Source: Schistocerca nitens (lineage: Eukaryota > Arthropoda > Insecta > Orthoptera > Acrididae). Taken from it: a stretch of 64,000 nucleotides of DNA. Below are positions 31,201 through 43,916 of this stretch, one piece after another (the stretch's first letter is position 1; the number at the start of each line of letters is the position of its first letter). Below the pieces are notes generated by a model that saw only the letters and a list, made by a program, of their open reading frames with translations, ran no database searches and was not told the DNA's origin. A program made the translations under genes and the position numbers. Where the stretch lies: the NCBI RefSeq assembly GCF_023898315.1, contig NC_064614.1, positions 1,056,426,432 through 1,056,490,431 on the forward strand, given 5' to 3'.

Positions 31201-32430
31201 CACTATATGATCAAAAGTATCCGGACACCTGGCTGAAAATGACTTACAAGTTCGTGGCATCCTCCATAGGTAATGCTGGAATTCAATATGGTATTGGCTC
31301 ACTCTTGGCCTTGATGACAGCTTCCACTCTCGCAGGCATACGTTCAATCAGGTGCTGGAAGGTTTCTTCGGGAATGGCAGCCAAATCTTCACGGAGTGCT
31401 GCACTGAGGAGAGGTATCGATGTCGGTCGGTGAGGACTGGCACGAAGTCGGCGTTCCAAAACATCCCAAAGGTGTTCTATAGGATTCAGGTCAGGACTCT
31501 GTGCACACCCGTCCATTACAGGGACGTTATTGCCGTGTAAGCACTCCGCCACAGGCCGTGCTTTATGAACAGGTGCCTGATCGTGTTGAAAGATATAATC
31601 GCCATCCCCGAATTGCTCGTCAACAGTGGGAAGGAAGAAGGTGCTTAAAGCATCACTGTAGGCCTGTGCTTTGATAGTGTCAAGCAAAACAGCAAGGGGT
31701 GGAAGCCAATTCCACAAAAAGGACGAGCACACCGTAACACCACCGCCTCCAAATTTTACTGTTGGCACTACACAAGCTGGCACATGACGTTCACCGGGCA
31801 TTCGCCATGCCCTGCTGTCGGATCGCCACATAGTGTGATTCGTCACTCCACACGTTTTTCCACTGTTCAATCGTCCAAAGTTTACGCTCCTTACACCAAG
31901 CGAGGCGTCGTTTGGCATTTACCGGCTTGATGTGTGGCTTATGAACAGCCGCTCGACCGTTAAATCCATGATTTCTCACTTCCCGCCTGTTATAGTACTT
32001 GCAGTGGATTCTGATGCATTTTGGAATTCCTGGGTGATGGTCTGGATAGATGTCTGTGTATTACGCAATTCGACCCTCTTCAACTGTCAGCGATCTCTGT
32101 CAGTCAACAGACGAGATCGGCCTGTACGCTTTTGTGCTGTAAGTGTCCCTTCACGTTTCCACTCCACTATCATATGGGAAACAGTAGACCTAGGGATGGT
32201 GAGGAGTGTGCAAATCTCGAGGAGAGACGTATTACACAAGTGATATCCAACCACATGACCACGTTCGAAGTCTGTGAGTTTCGCGGAGCGCCCCATTCTG
32301 CTCTCTCACGATGTCTAATGACTACTGAGGACGCTGAAATGGAGTACCTGGCAGTAGGTGGCAGCACAATTCACCTAATTTTAAAAACGTATGTTTTTGC
32401 GGGTATTCGGATACTTTTGATCACATAGTG
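31201..32430 (-). mobile_element. Tc1-like DNA transposon, copy 2, inverted relative to copy 1
   Basis: Ends CACTATATGATCAAAAGTAT at the left and the complementary ATACTTTTGATCACATAGTG at the right. The flanking TA duplication is not perfect (TAC at left, TT at right), so it has mutated or an end has shifted. It is the same family as 10241-11458. Confidence 0.9.
31283..32296 (-). pseudogene. Tc1-like transposase (DD34E) with frameshifts
   Basis: The N-terminal part starts MGRSAKLTDFERGHVVGYHL and includes PRSTVSHMIVEWKREGT (about 32090-32296). The middle part is in another frame and holds the first catalytic motif NVWSDESHY (31791-31979). The C-terminal part returns to the first frame with FQHDQAPVHKARPVAE and NPIEHLWDVLERRLRA (31283-31800); the second Asp and the Glu are 34 residues apart by my count. 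At least two frameshifts therefore break an otherwise well preserved gene of about 338 codons. It is better preserved than copy 1. Confidence 0.85.
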
Positions 32431-33436
32431 TTGCTTGCATCAGTGAAGCAGGAAAATCGATCGAGTAACATGCAAGACATATAGCACATTAATAGATAAT
32501 GAGAACAGGAAAAAAATTCGTCGGCATTAAATTGCGGCACCCCATTGTAGTTACAAAACAGTGACTTCCCCATTAATTATGGAAGGGGTGGTTGTATCGA
32601 AGAACAATGCAACAGAAGCATAAGCATGTAGCGCGTGAACTTCGGCAGGGATAGTTACATGTGGGTCCTCTCCCTGTTGTATGTACTGTGTATATGTAAC
32701 AGAGTGAAGAGAAGTAAATGCTAAATTAAGTGTTTCTAGTCATGTTACAATATGTTTTGCTGAAGAGGTGCCTTATAGCACTGAAGTATTTGAAACGCTA
32801 TGTACATAATATTTTATTCACAACAGACTCCAAGCTGCCGATCATTTTCAAGTATCTTAAAGTTCTTTTCTTTTTTGTGTATCAGCTAAAATAGCAATTC
32901 TAAAATCAGTCGAAAACCAACAAGCTTAACTGTTAATCTTCTTGTACATGTTACAATGGGTGCCACCGGTTCGTGTGGAGGCATTCTACAAACTGGCTCC
33001 TCTCAACTTGATGTATTATGAAGTAAGTAATGAGTGATGGCCTTCCGTGCTCGGTGATTAGCATGAGAATCCAGATCATAAATCTGTGTTAGCAGTAGCA
33101 ACATGTAAGAATGCAAGTACGATTTTTCTCGGCAGAGTTGGCAGCTTACGATATTTCTAGACTAACACTGTTCCCCGCTCCTGTTGCCATGTGTGTGGAC
33201 GGCGGCCACGGTTGGAACACAGCCAGAGCACGCCCTACCGATACGAGCAGTCATCAGAAATTAGTCATCGGCCTCCCGTCTCCGTAACCTGCCAATGCCT
33301 TCTGGCAATGTCCTCGGGATTTGTACCCACGACATCTGAATTGCGTCCCTTTCCTATTGAAGAACACAATGACAGATGTTTCAAATTAGAGTTTTAGCTG
33401 TGTTTTAAAATAATTCTGTATCCACATATTTACTCA
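32431..33436. other. Unassigned stretch
   Basis: No supported gene. A stretch around 32758-32800 (GCTGAAGAGGTGCC, TTTGAAACGC) vaguely recalls the hammerhead-like repeat but lacks the core. Confidence 0.35.
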
Positions 33437-33640
33437 GCAAGCCACTTAACGGGGTGTGGCGGACACTGTGTATGGCTCCTTAGTATTGTCTCCCCTCCTC
33501 TCTTCCACTTGCGAATATTGCACAGGCAGAATGACTGTTGTTAAGTCTCAGTATGAGCTCTAATTTCGTTGTTGTGCCCATTTTGCGAGCGTACTTGGGA
33601 TGAGGTAATGTGTTGCTCCACAGTTCTTGGTGAATAAAAT
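33437..33640 (+). repeat. Dispersed repeat fragment, probably a LINE 3' region in reverse
   Basis: AGCCACTTAACGGGGTGTGG, CGGACACTGTGTATGGC, CTTCCACTTGCGAATATTGC and TCAGTATGAGCTCTAATTTC match in order an abundant grasshopper repeat that I recall as the 3' region of a CR1-like LINE (GTGGCGGAGGGTACC type). Recognition is from memory. Confidence 0.4.
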
Positions 33641-34115
33641 CTCGGATTTATCTATGCCGTTATTACATTCACGGCATTATTACATTTCACAATTATATAG
33701 TCTCTGTTAAATTGCATCTGGCTTCGCTAATAGCACTGGACATTAAAGTTACAATTCAAAGTAACCTGATTAAAGGTGCCATTCTCACAGGTGCTAAAGT
33801 CCAAAAGGAATAATATTATTACGCTATCTGACTGCCCTCATGAGTACTTCGGCACAAACAAGCGTATGTTAGGCAACGGAAATTGTCTTGGCATCTTAAA
33901 TGATCCACTATTGATTACCGTAACTTAGGGATGTAACATCGTCACGGATCACAATGATACGACGATATAGCAGCTGTTGTCTTGGAGCTCACGAAACAAT
34001 ATTACCATCTGAAAATAATTTTTTAATACTAGTAGATGCTTAATACTTGAATGAATTCCTCTGAGTAGAAGTGGTTCCAACTGAACTATCGAGCGGATTG
34101 AAATACGCTAATTCT
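33641..34115. other. Unassigned stretch
   Basis: No gene recognised. Confidence 0.4.
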
Positions 34116-34127
34116 GTTATTAACTCT

Positions 34128-34260
34128 AAAAGTGGTTCAAATGTCTCTGAGCACTATGCGACTTAACTTCTGAGAACTAAGAACTAATTAAACCTAACTA
34201 ACCTAAGGACATCACGCACATTCATGCCCGAGGCAGTATTCGAACCTGCGACCGTAGCGG
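34128..34260 (-). mobile_element. SINE family A, 5'-truncated
   Basis: Target-site duplication GTTATTAACTCT at 34116-34127 and 34261-34272. The head is cut within the B-box region, so only the tail and body remain. There is also a small internal deletion (CATCAGTCCCCTAG is missing). Confidence 0.95.
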
Positions 34261-34272
34261 GTTATTAACTCT

Positions 34273-37200
34273 GTAGCAGTCATTTGTGCTAGCCTTGTAG
34301 ATATTCTGTTTTACTGTTGCGAGGGGTCCACTTGTACGTGGAGCCCGATTTTGTAATATATTTCATGAAAAAAGAAAAATGACATTAAATGGTTATTACA
34401 GGTAGAATCTTTGACACCACTGAACTAAAGGTGTTGCCTGAGTGGCAGAATCGTTTGTAAGTAGGGCCGCGGAGAGCGCAGTAGCAGTTGCTGCTGCACT
34501 CTGTTAAAGGTAGTATGTAGGAGATAAAGGTACTGGCTATCTGTGAGAATTTAGCTGTTGGCCTATGGCCGCACCATAATACAGTTTTGTAATAAAATTT
34601 TGTATATTTTGTTTTAAGTATGCAGCAACGCAATGTGGATCTTGCTAATTTTACAGTAGTGAATCTTCAATGCAGCAACTAAGTATTTGCAATTATGTTT
34701 TATGTATAGGTTAATTAGGTACACCTGACTTGTAATATTTTGAGTGTTTTGTAATCCCGATTCAGACAAGTTACATTTTGGAATCTATTTTATTAATCGT
34801 GTAACAATCCAAGTCTGTTTAGTTACATCAGTAAGTGAGAATTGTAGAACAATTGAAAAGTCCACTGATTTTGAAGTTAATGTAAAATGATTCGTATTAG
34901 ATTTTGCGAAGGAGAAACTTTATTTTGAATACAATTTTCCAACTAAAGCATTCGGTCTTAGCATATCCCGCATCAGTACTTCATCCTCTTCCATGTTGTT
35001 TGTTTAAATCAAATGAGTAATTTTTAAAAGAAATTATTTTTCAATCAGAGTCAGAAAAATATTAATGCGACAGGCTCAGAAAAGTATTAATGTTTGTAAC
35101 TGCTTCAAAGCGGACAGCATTCCACAGCGCTGAGCCAATATCCAAAATTATCACTGAACATTTACAAGGTTATTTATTAAACTAATCTGCTGACAATATT
35201 TGTATGAAGCTATTTTACGGCCGGCGTTGCACTTCGCTGAGCCATAATTGAATATTTTGTATGCCTACTGCGGAGAGAACAGAATACCAAGATTATATCC
35301 GTTGCGACTCAAGGCCTAAGTAAAATGTATCTCATTCTTTGTCTGCATAGGGAATTTTGTAAGTTGATTGCACAGGGCCATAGAACTCGATGCCCACGAG
35401 ACTGAGTAAACTTCAGAGGGATTGATTTCGTTATAGGAATTACATACCGGTTTTCCAGATTAGGTGGTTCAATTTTTCTTTGGATTACAGCAATACTGAT
35501 GAAGTACACCATTTGCTCAACATCACAACACAGTAAATTTGGATATCACAAATATATATATATATTTTTTTGGACGTTACACTGTCATGCAGAAGTACTT
35601 TAACAATTTTTAATTCACTTGAGGAAAGGGACGAGACTGCAATAATGACATAAAATTTTTTGATACTAAAGAAGTACGTCGGTTCTATACAGAACGATAA
35701 GATTAATGCTAGATGATTTGCGCTATGTTCTCAGCACATTCATACAAGTAGCTACTGCGTATTGTGCATTCGCAAAAAAACATACAAAATTCGAAACCAT
35801 TTACCGAAAGAAATTTCGGTATGCTAAACTTGATCAAAAATAAAAAAAAACACGTAAAGAGAACGGCACCTGCGCGGCGTTGATCTTCTCTGTTATTCAC
35901 TGACAACATTGCCTAAGCAACCACACTGTTCCAATATAGCTCCGCTAGTCATGAAATAAAGAAACACATTACCTCGTATCCTGGGGTTAACGTATAGAAC
36001 ATTATGTTCGATTCTCAACACCACCGCATGAGTAGAAACAATTGGTTGCATTTAGTTATCGTTTTCCACTTTTTCCACAAGGGGACCGTCCCCACGCGTC
36101 ACCACCAATTTCGTCCAAATTTATGATACGTGCAGGGCCTAGGCAGAAATCAAAGTGACAGATGTAGGAGCTCTTTTTGGCCGCGCGTTTAGGAAAGTAG
36201 AAAAATAAGTTTTTGGCGCCTGTAGTGAGAGGCATAAGTCATTTCTGTTAACGCAGTTTACAGGCAGCAGTTGGTGCACCAGGGAATACAGAACGGTTGC
36301 TCGAGCCAGAAAGTGGAAACTATTTTGTTTTCAATTTCTTACGATACTTACACTGTAAAGAAAAAAAAATAATGCTCAGTTAATTCTCTTAACAAATACT
36401 TTCAGAAAAGGCACGGAAAGGAAAGGCGAAGGAAAATTTACGATGACAAATAAATTTCGATCAAAGGATTATAGTTACAATATCGAAACAAATTTCAAGG
36501 AAAGAATGGTAAGACGTACGCGACAGGTTCTAATACAAATCTGAAACTTTCATCATTCTTCTACAGTCAATGATTAATACGTCCTGGGCTTATATTGACC
36601 GTAAAAGAGGGAAGCAGCAACTAGCTCGGCACCTTTCACGCGTTATACAAGTTGCATTTTTACAATTATATGGTTGCTTTTAAATTTCAACAGAAAAACA
36701 AACATGGTTAACAATCATCACAGGTTCTCTCTGAAACGCGCATTTCTTGGAAATTGAGATATTATTTCAATTAAAAATTTCTCAATATGGTACCAAAATA
36801 TTGCGAATGGTATGGAATGCAAGTAAGTTAAAGATTCTGGAAATGAGAAATCATTATATTTAAATATGTCAATATTAGAAAAATAAATGTGGGACCGCAG
36901 CAGGCCAGCGTGTATGTTGGGGGACGTCATTGTTTAGTGATGCGTGACCGATCAGTTGAGTACAGGTCTTAGCAGAAAAATGTATGAGATACAGGAAACG
37001 ATAGGCAAATTAGTCTCAGAGGGATTGTGTCTTCGATTAAAGAAGAATTAATTGTGTGGTGCAGTTGTCTTCTGCTGTTAGCAGCTCTTGATATTACTAC
37101 TTTGGCGTTTCTAATCGGTTCAGAGGCAGCAAATACACCCACGGTACAGCACCAGTGGGGCGTATCCACTGAAGTTTAAAAACGCCAAAGCGGGCAACTG

Positions 37201-37980
37201 CACCATAGTGTTCGGCCGTTTCATCATCCAAAAATGCGCTTCCATCTTCTCGACGTCGGCTGCCAGAATTCATCAAAATACAATGAAAATTACGTTCATG
37301 AGAATGGAAATGAGGAAAATAATTGATTGATCAATAATTAAACGCACGAATAATTAAACGTAACGAAGAAGTCAATTATTGCATCCAAATAAGAATGGAA
37401 TATACAGTATATCTGATCTCTCCGATCTCACACAAAAAAGAGATGCAAAAGCAACTACAAAACAGTTGAAATTATATAAATTCGTTTGTTATAAGCAACA
37501 TAAGGTATAAGTTGTATACAATCCCACAAGGTTGGCTTCTTCGATGTATGTTCGCTTCAATTATGAAGGTATAAAAAGAGAGTAGCTCTTTTGACATTTC
37601 TGACATCGTTTCACATAAATGCATTCATAGACATACATGTAGCGATTCATTACAATTTTCTCACAGACATAATGGTTTATATAGCACGCAAAAATGTAAC
37701 AGTTAATCTCTCATCGTACAGTTTGGTGCAGACCACACGTAACACTGCTCGAAGGTCAAAATAAAACTAACAGAGTATCGTAGCCTTCACGCTTTAATTA
37801 GAGTACCGTCTTGGAGACTTATTTGCACGTTCCTCGTATACTCTGCATGTACAATCACTTCTAGGAAACTTATTTGCTATCCCAAATTTTAGTTTTCCTT
37901 TCCTTTTGATATTATTATATTTAAGAATTATAATATATTGAGCCTTTCGGTTTATTTGAGGTAAAAATTGAAAAAAAATA
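34273..37980. other. Unassigned AT-rich stretch
   Basis: About 3.7 kb with no supported gene, SINE or recognisable transposase. It contains an (AT)n/T run at 35552-35570. All open frames are short and without motif. Confidence 0.4.
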
Positions 37981-38530
37981 GAATTGCCCGCTAAGGGACT
38001 TGCACTCATGACCCTTCTGATTACCGATCTATACTCTTCCCCTTGCACCTATCGCTGCCTGAAACTACATTACCATAAAGGACTTATGCCGCCCCCAATT
38101 CGCACCAAAACGCATACCACGTCACACACACATAAACAACTTCACTCCAAAGCAACCCAAAAGGCATGGACTGAAACAGAGTGCCTTATTTTCCTTGCAA
38201 AGCGGAGAGCCATGTATGGCGACGACGCCCTCACTTGACAGTGGTCGAAGCCACACTAACCTCGAATACTTCAGGTAGAGAAACAGGATCCACCGTGGAT
38301 ATGGGGAAGCCTATCAATGAGCCACAATATGAAACAAAATTTCTCCCTAGAAAGTTACGTAAAACTAGAACATATCGAAGATCGTAGATTATTCACACTA
38401 ACGGACACAAACTCAGAGTAGCATTCATAACAGAACATATGGTATAAACTAAATAGAATTATTAGCCGCATTCAGGAAGTCTCCAAACTGCCCTGAATAG
38501 GTTCATAGTAAACCTCACCGAGATAAACGA
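37981..38530. other. Unassigned stretch with a weak tRNA-like fragment
   Basis: Around 37984-38055 the plus strand (GACTTGCACTCATGACCC and flanks) could be a decayed reverse tRNA-like head, but arms do not pair convincingly. No other feature. Confidence 0.25.
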
Positions 38531-38539
38531 AGTCCTCAA

Positions 38540-38860
38540 TTCATTGTTGCATTATTTCAATCCGTTTTACCTTCAATTTTTCTCCTCTGCAGCTCCATTT
38601 AGTACCATGGCCTACCATTCTTTCTCTTCTGCTTGTAGTCTTGTATGTTATCCACATAGTCCTTTTCTCGTCTATTATGCGGCGAAGCTCCTCACTTTCT
38701 TTCGTTCCATCGGACTTTCAATAATCTATTACACCACGACGTTTCCCTTCACTTTTCTTCTAGCTTTCTCACCCTCTATGACATTTTTGTTTCGCCGACT
38801 AAACGACCCCATGAAGAAATGCGCCTTTTCAATGGATGTTCTTTTTCTCTTCTATTAATC
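38540..38860 (-). pseudogene. LINE ORF2 C-terminal relic
   Basis: Minus strand ELRRIIDEKRTMWITYKTTS followed by RRERMVGH corresponds to the conserved LL..I.ERR..W.GH.LRH segment near the C-terminus of this LINE type. The parallel relic at 50590-50870 shares the nucleotide words AGCTCC, AGTACCATGG and GAAGCTCCTCA. Confidence 0.4.
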
Positions 38861-39431
38861 CAACTTGGTATGTGTCCGAAACCGATTAACAGTGCTGAAC
38901 AATCCATAGATCATATGTTTTGTAAGGTATCTTGTTAGGAGATACATTACTTCTCTTAACCCGTTAGAAGTGTGTTGGGATGTAGTACACCTCTTACGAC
39001 GAATTTCTGTAATTAGTTGCTAGATGACATGCCACACTGCATTGTGGTTCCGTATAGCTGCTACGAGATGTCATTAGAGAGGTACAAGCGTATTTTTGTA
39101 ACTTTAGCTGAGAATAGGACTTTGTGAGGAGCTGTTGAAACAAGTTTGAGCATGCTGGGGTTCGTGAAACACCGACAAACCACTGTCTCCCTACAACGAG
39201 AAAACGTAAAAGTAGCTATCTCATTGGATTCTGTTCGTATTTTGCGTGAGATATGATATGTGATCGTACAGTTAACAGCAGTTATTGTTGTATATGGATG
39301 GTTGTGGGCCAGATGGAGGCAAAGTGTGAGAATTGATTCATCTCGTACTTGATGTGGATTCAATTTATTCCGATGATGGAGATGAAGAGGATGATTTTAT
39401 AGTCAGTGATCACGATCATCAGAACAGGAAG
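38861..39431. other. Unassigned stretch
   Basis: No gene recognised. Confidence 0.4.
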
Positions 39432-39620
39432 GGCCGGCCGATGTGGCCGAGCGGTTCTAGGCGCTTCAGTCTGGAACCACGCGACCGCTACGGTCGCAGG
39501 TTCGAATCCTGCCACGGGCATGGATGTGTGTGATGTCCTTAGGTTAGTTAGGTTTAAGTAGTTCTAAGTTCTAGGCGACTGATGACCTGGGAAGTTAAGT
39601 CGAATAGTGCTCAGAGCCAC
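39432..39620 (+). mobile_element. SINE family A
   Basis: Head GCCGGCCGATGTGGCCGAGC, B box GGTTCGAATCCTGCC, and body and tail to GAGCCACTGG. I could not find a matching target duplication, so the copy may be older or have lost it. Confidence 0.9.
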
Positions 39621-39854
39621 TGGAATAACTTATAGTTGATTAAACGACTAATCTCTATGTTAAGGTATTCAAGATACTTGAAAAACTACTCCACACACTA
39701 CTAGCGTTAGTATTCCAGGTCACATCACTGCCTGGTTAAGACTCTCTCAATGATTGTTGTCCTGGCCACTGCTTATCCTTCAGTTTGTTCCATGTAGTCA
39801 TTTCACTTTAGGTTGCTACGTATCGTTACTCATATGTGTAAAAAAAAAATTAAA

Positions 39855-40056
39855 AAAATGGTTCAAATGGCTCTGAGCACTTTGGGACTCAACTTCTAAG
39901 GTCATCAGTCCCCTAGAACTTAGAACTACTTAAACCTAACTCACCTAAGGACATCACACACATCCATGAGCGAGGCAGGATTCGAACCTGCGACCGTAGC
40001 AGTCTCGCGGCTCCATGACTGCAGCGCCTACAACCGCACGGCCACCCCGGCCGGCT
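39855..40056 (-). mobile_element. SINE family A
   Basis: Tail AATGGTTCAAATGGCTCTGA at the left, head CGGCCACCCCGGCCGGC at the right. An A-rich run precedes the tail. No clear target duplication. Confidence 0.9.
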
Positions 40057-40316
40057 ATAAGTTATTACTATAGTTTAATATTAGTGTATATCATTAATAT
40101 GCGGACAATTATTTATTACTTTTTTGTCACATATCAGTCACAAATATTGAGTCATACGCTTTCAGTTTCTCATCCAATGTAAAATACTCACTGGCACAGA
40201 AAAGCTTCTTGCAGTTCTTGACAGACTGGACAAGAAAATCTGTAATTGGAGCCAATGTTTCTAGTTCCTTCTAGGCTGTTGGAGGTTCTTGTTCATCAGA
40301 ACTGAGGACAGCGCAA
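40057..40316. other. Unassigned stretch
   Basis: AT-rich; nothing recognised. Confidence 0.4.
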
Positions 40317-40319
40317 GTG

Positions 40320-40355
40320 TAGCGCCTAGAACCGCACGGCCACTTCGGCCGGCTC
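40320..40355 (-). mobile_element. Remnant of a SINE family A head only
   Basis: AGCGCCTAGAACCGCACGGC and CACTTCGGCCGGC are the reversed first 35 bp or so of family A. Body and tail are absent, which is the opposite of the usual 5' truncation and implies deletion after insertion. Confidence 0.75.
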
Positions 40356-42408
40356 CTATGTGTCCACCAGGTATTATTTAACCAGTGATTTGTTGCCAAT
40401 AGCGTAATCGAACAATAATGGAATTCTTCGCCGGCTTTTGAGCGATACGATGCATTTATTTGTGTACAGGCCCAGCTGCCAATCCGTGTAGCAAATCTGA
40501 GAGACGTATCACAGTAGTCACCGACTTGATTTAGTCCCTTAGTGCAGGCCCTGAAGGATGACAGCTGTGTGATTACGCCCTCCCCACAGCTGACACCGAC
40601 AACACAGGAAAAACTGTTGACATGTTCGGAGCAAGATAGCGATTCACGAATCAAGCACTGAAATACATCGTCGTGGAGCTACAGCTACAAAGTAGCAGTC
40701 AACACGAAGAAACGTGGGACTCAAGAAACTTGGAAGCCCCGATAATCACGAAACTTCAGGAATTTTTGAGAATATAAGTTAATCATTATTCGAGGATGTC
40801 GATTATGTAGCCAGAAATTTGAATCGTGAGTTGTGAAAATTTATCTTTAAAGGAACAACAACTTTTAAATCTCCGTTTATGTCATCTTTTCTACCATTGT
40901 CTTAGATCTCTGAATAACAGTTTTTGTGTACATTAGCAAAACGTAGATTTCTTTGTAAAAAATTTTTCACCTTATACTACCGCCTTACTGTGCTGCTGTT
41001 TCTGTAGTGCAGTGTATTAAAGTAATACAGTAACTTCCACAGTAACTTCTCGCGTAGCTGATTTAATAGTCAAGTTTCACATTGTAACCATGAGAGAGAA
41101 CTCGCTTCTAATGAAGTCAACAGTACACAGTTATTAAAAGTTCGCGCAGGTTTGCGTGTTCATCTTAAATGTTTACCTTGACCTAATTTAAAAGCCACAG
41201 TGCTCTTTAGCACAACAACTATTGGATGGGGTAAGCTAGGTCCAACTTTGCTGACTGTCTGCCGTTTTATGCCGGAAGCTCCATAATGGTGCTTTTCCAG
41301 GAAAATTTTCCACGATTCAACATACTCAATCCCGACTTGAGAAATTAGATTCTTTCTTCCGCACCCAGTAAGTAGAAAATACCAACTGCGTGTTATAGTA
41401 AACATGTACCGAACTTGGTCGCTTATGTTTTCTACCGCATTGTATAGTGGAACGGCAAGCAGTTCCACAAATCTCGCGATAACTTCAGAACATGTTCTTC
41501 CTTTTCTTCTTTACTATTTTTTTTTTATTATTAACGGAAAGCTTTGGCTTGCACTACTCATTTCTGACGTCTTATTTAACAAAATCTGCTAGTTGATACT
41601 GGTAAAAAATCTACTTTTACCACGCGATCTTGCGCCAGCCAATAAATATCGTTCTGAAACAGTAAAAGTGTAAGCGTAATGACACAAAATTATCGGAGAA
41701 TTTCTTATGACTATTTTGAGCATTTCTTACGAACAGCTTACGTCTGCTAAATCTTCTGGCTCTATGGCTCCATAGAATGATTTTTTTGGTGACTATATGG
41801 AATAGAGCCGTCGTTGCGCATTGCGAAGCCAACTATCGGGTGTAACAGGCCTAAACAAAGTAAAAGCAGAACTCATATCTCCGCAGCACTCAAATTTTCT
41901 TACAAAATCTTGCTGCATAAAATCCGGATGCAGTTAAAAATCTTTCACGTATTAAAAAAAAGGAAGGAAATTTTGTTAATGGTCATTTATCTTCTGCTTG
42001 GTTCGTTCTGGTTTGCCAGTCATTCCAAGCTTTGATACACTTTTCATTACTACATAAACACCAACTCGACATTCGCGCCGTTTTGTAATATATATTTCTT
42101 CACATGGATGGTACTGCATGCATCCCAGATATTTCGTACGTGTCTTTTAACCTGTTATGTCTCGGTTATTCCTAATTCGCCCGTCCTCTTCCGTTTCAGA
42201 TTTCCAATACTTTAATTTCTTTCCAGCTTTTTCGCAACAGTCCAGCTTTTGCTTTCACATTGTTATAGGGTTGAAACTTAGGTCCACTACTCTTGTTTTT
42301 TTCCTGAAATTATCATGAACGAAAAGTTTTTAGGCGAACAACCGGATCGCTATTGCTTCTATGCGCAATATTTTCACAAAAATGAGTTCTCATCATGATC
42401 AACCGCAC
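40356..42408. other. Unassigned stretch
   Basis: About 2 kb without a supported gene. Open frames at 40271-40654 (starting inside the SINE remnant) and 41160-41468 have no recognisable domain. Confidence 0.4.
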
Positions 42409-42419
42409 TGACATCCTGA

Positions 42420-42593
42420 GGTTGGTTTGGGTTGTTTGGGGAAGGAGACCAGACAGCGAGGTCATCGATCTCATCGGATTAGGGAAGGACGGGGAAGGAA
42501 GTCGGCCGTGACCTTTGAAAGGAACCATCCCGGCATTTGCCTGGAGCGATTTACGGAAATCACGGAAAACCTAAATCAGGATGGCTGGACGCG
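42420..42593 (-). mobile_element. SINE family D, 5'-truncated
   Basis: Duplication TGACATCCTGA at 42409-42419 and TGACATTCTGA at 42594-42604 (one mismatch). The body words GGAAGGAGACCAGACAGCGA, GACCTTTGAAAGGAACCATC and TGCCTGGAGCGATTTACGG are those of family D. The tRNA-like head expected at the right is missing. Confidence 0.85.
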
Positions 42594-42604
42594 TGACATT
42601 CTGA

Positions 42605-43370
42605 CGGAAGGATTATGAAGGCAACGCCTTTTCACCTTGCGTGGTCCCCCACCTCTTGCGTGCATCCGAGAACTTTACATTCACAATTTCAGAAACTACT
42701 CTCCGAATCCCACACCCATTAAATTATTTATTTTGTTCAAATAGATTCGATGTCTCGCTTCTTCTGCGCTTTGACTATGTTATCTAATCTAGTTCTTACA
42801 CATTGTATTTTTTTTTTGTTTGTACAGAAACTCCACCTGCAAAAAGTGAGATAATTAGCATAGGAAAATTCCTCTTCCGTTTTTCGTTTGGCCAACGTGT
42901 TAATCAATACTTAACATCAAAGTTTTTGTTTACTGTAATAACCTTAGAAAAACTGACTGTGTCGAGAACAGGCAGCCACACACATCAGAACAAGCAGCCG
43001 AATGCGAGTTGTATGTTGATGACTTGTGTCGGATTCGTTCAAGGGAAGGTACGGAACATTCCCTCGAAGGCATCCGCCAGATAAGCGCTTCCAAGCAAGC
43101 GCGGAGCTATTGGTTGGTTCACTACTGGAATTTCATACGTCCTTCCCCCGTTGAATACCGCGGTTGGCGTCAGGTGGTATCGGGCGTTGCCGATACGTGA
43201 ATGGGTAACTGCCCTGGTACGCCACGCGCTGTTGCCAGCGTATAATGGCGTGAAGTTCCTGATTTTGGGCCAGATTTTTGGATTAAATTTCATACCTCTC
43301 CATAGTGTCTCATGGGTTGACAGCATGCGACATTGTTTATTTTTATCCGTCCACGGACAGGAACAGTAAG
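42605..43370. other. Unassigned stretch with a GC-rich segment
   Basis: No supported gene; 43060-43260 is GC-richer than its surroundings and could be an unclassified repeat. Confidence 0.3.
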
Positions 43371-43423
43371 CCCCCCCCCCCCCACACACACACACACTCT
43401 ACACACAAACCTGCCCATAAACG

Positions 43424-43478
<55 letters not shown>
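43371..43478. repeat. C13 run and (CA)n microsatellite
   Basis: A 13-bp C run (43371-43383) is followed by a short CA tract and then an uninterrupted (CA)n of about 47 bp at 43432-43478. The open frames through it are low-complexity artefacts. Confidence 0.95.
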
Positions 43479-43481
<3 letters not shown>

Positions 43482-43708
43482 GGTATTACAGAAACTACAC
43501 AAGTGACATACATTTAACATACGACTCTCCCACTTTGCGAAGGTAAGGTATCAGTTTGTGCGAAGGATAAGAAAACCTGCCCCTCGGGGTCTCCCAGCCA
43601 ACCATGCCACACGATTTTACATCTTTTATTAATGAAATTTTCGTGTAATTTTCGAGCATTGTCTTTCGCGTGACAAAGCAGCGCCATGAAACATTTATAA
43701 TGTAATCA

Positions 43709-43906
43709 AAAATGTTCAGATGTCTGTGAATTCCTAAGGGACGAAACTGCTGAGGTCATCGGTCCCTAGACTTACACACTACGTAAACTAACTTATGCTA
43801 AGAATAACACACGCACCCGTGCCCGAGGGGGCATTCGAACCACCGGTGGGAGGGGCCGCTCAATCCGTGACATGGTGCTTCTAACAGAGCGGCCACTCCG
43901 CACGGC
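43709..43906 (-). mobile_element. SINE family B
   Basis: Target-site duplication AATGTAATCA at 43699-43708 and 43907-43916. The body reads CTGAGGTCATCGGTCCCTAG and ACTTACACACTACGTAAAC; the tRNA-like head is at the right. Confidence 0.9.
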
Positions 43907-43916
43907 AATGTAATCA

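Noticed and set aside
32758-32800. Third hammerhead-like motif (CTGAAGA ... GAAACG)
   Set aside because: The core reads CTGAAGA rather than CTGATGA, the stem II spacing is wrong and there is no stem I pairing.
43290-43520. Open frames rich in Cys/Val or His/Thr
   Set aside because: They are translations of the (CA)n/C-run repeat.
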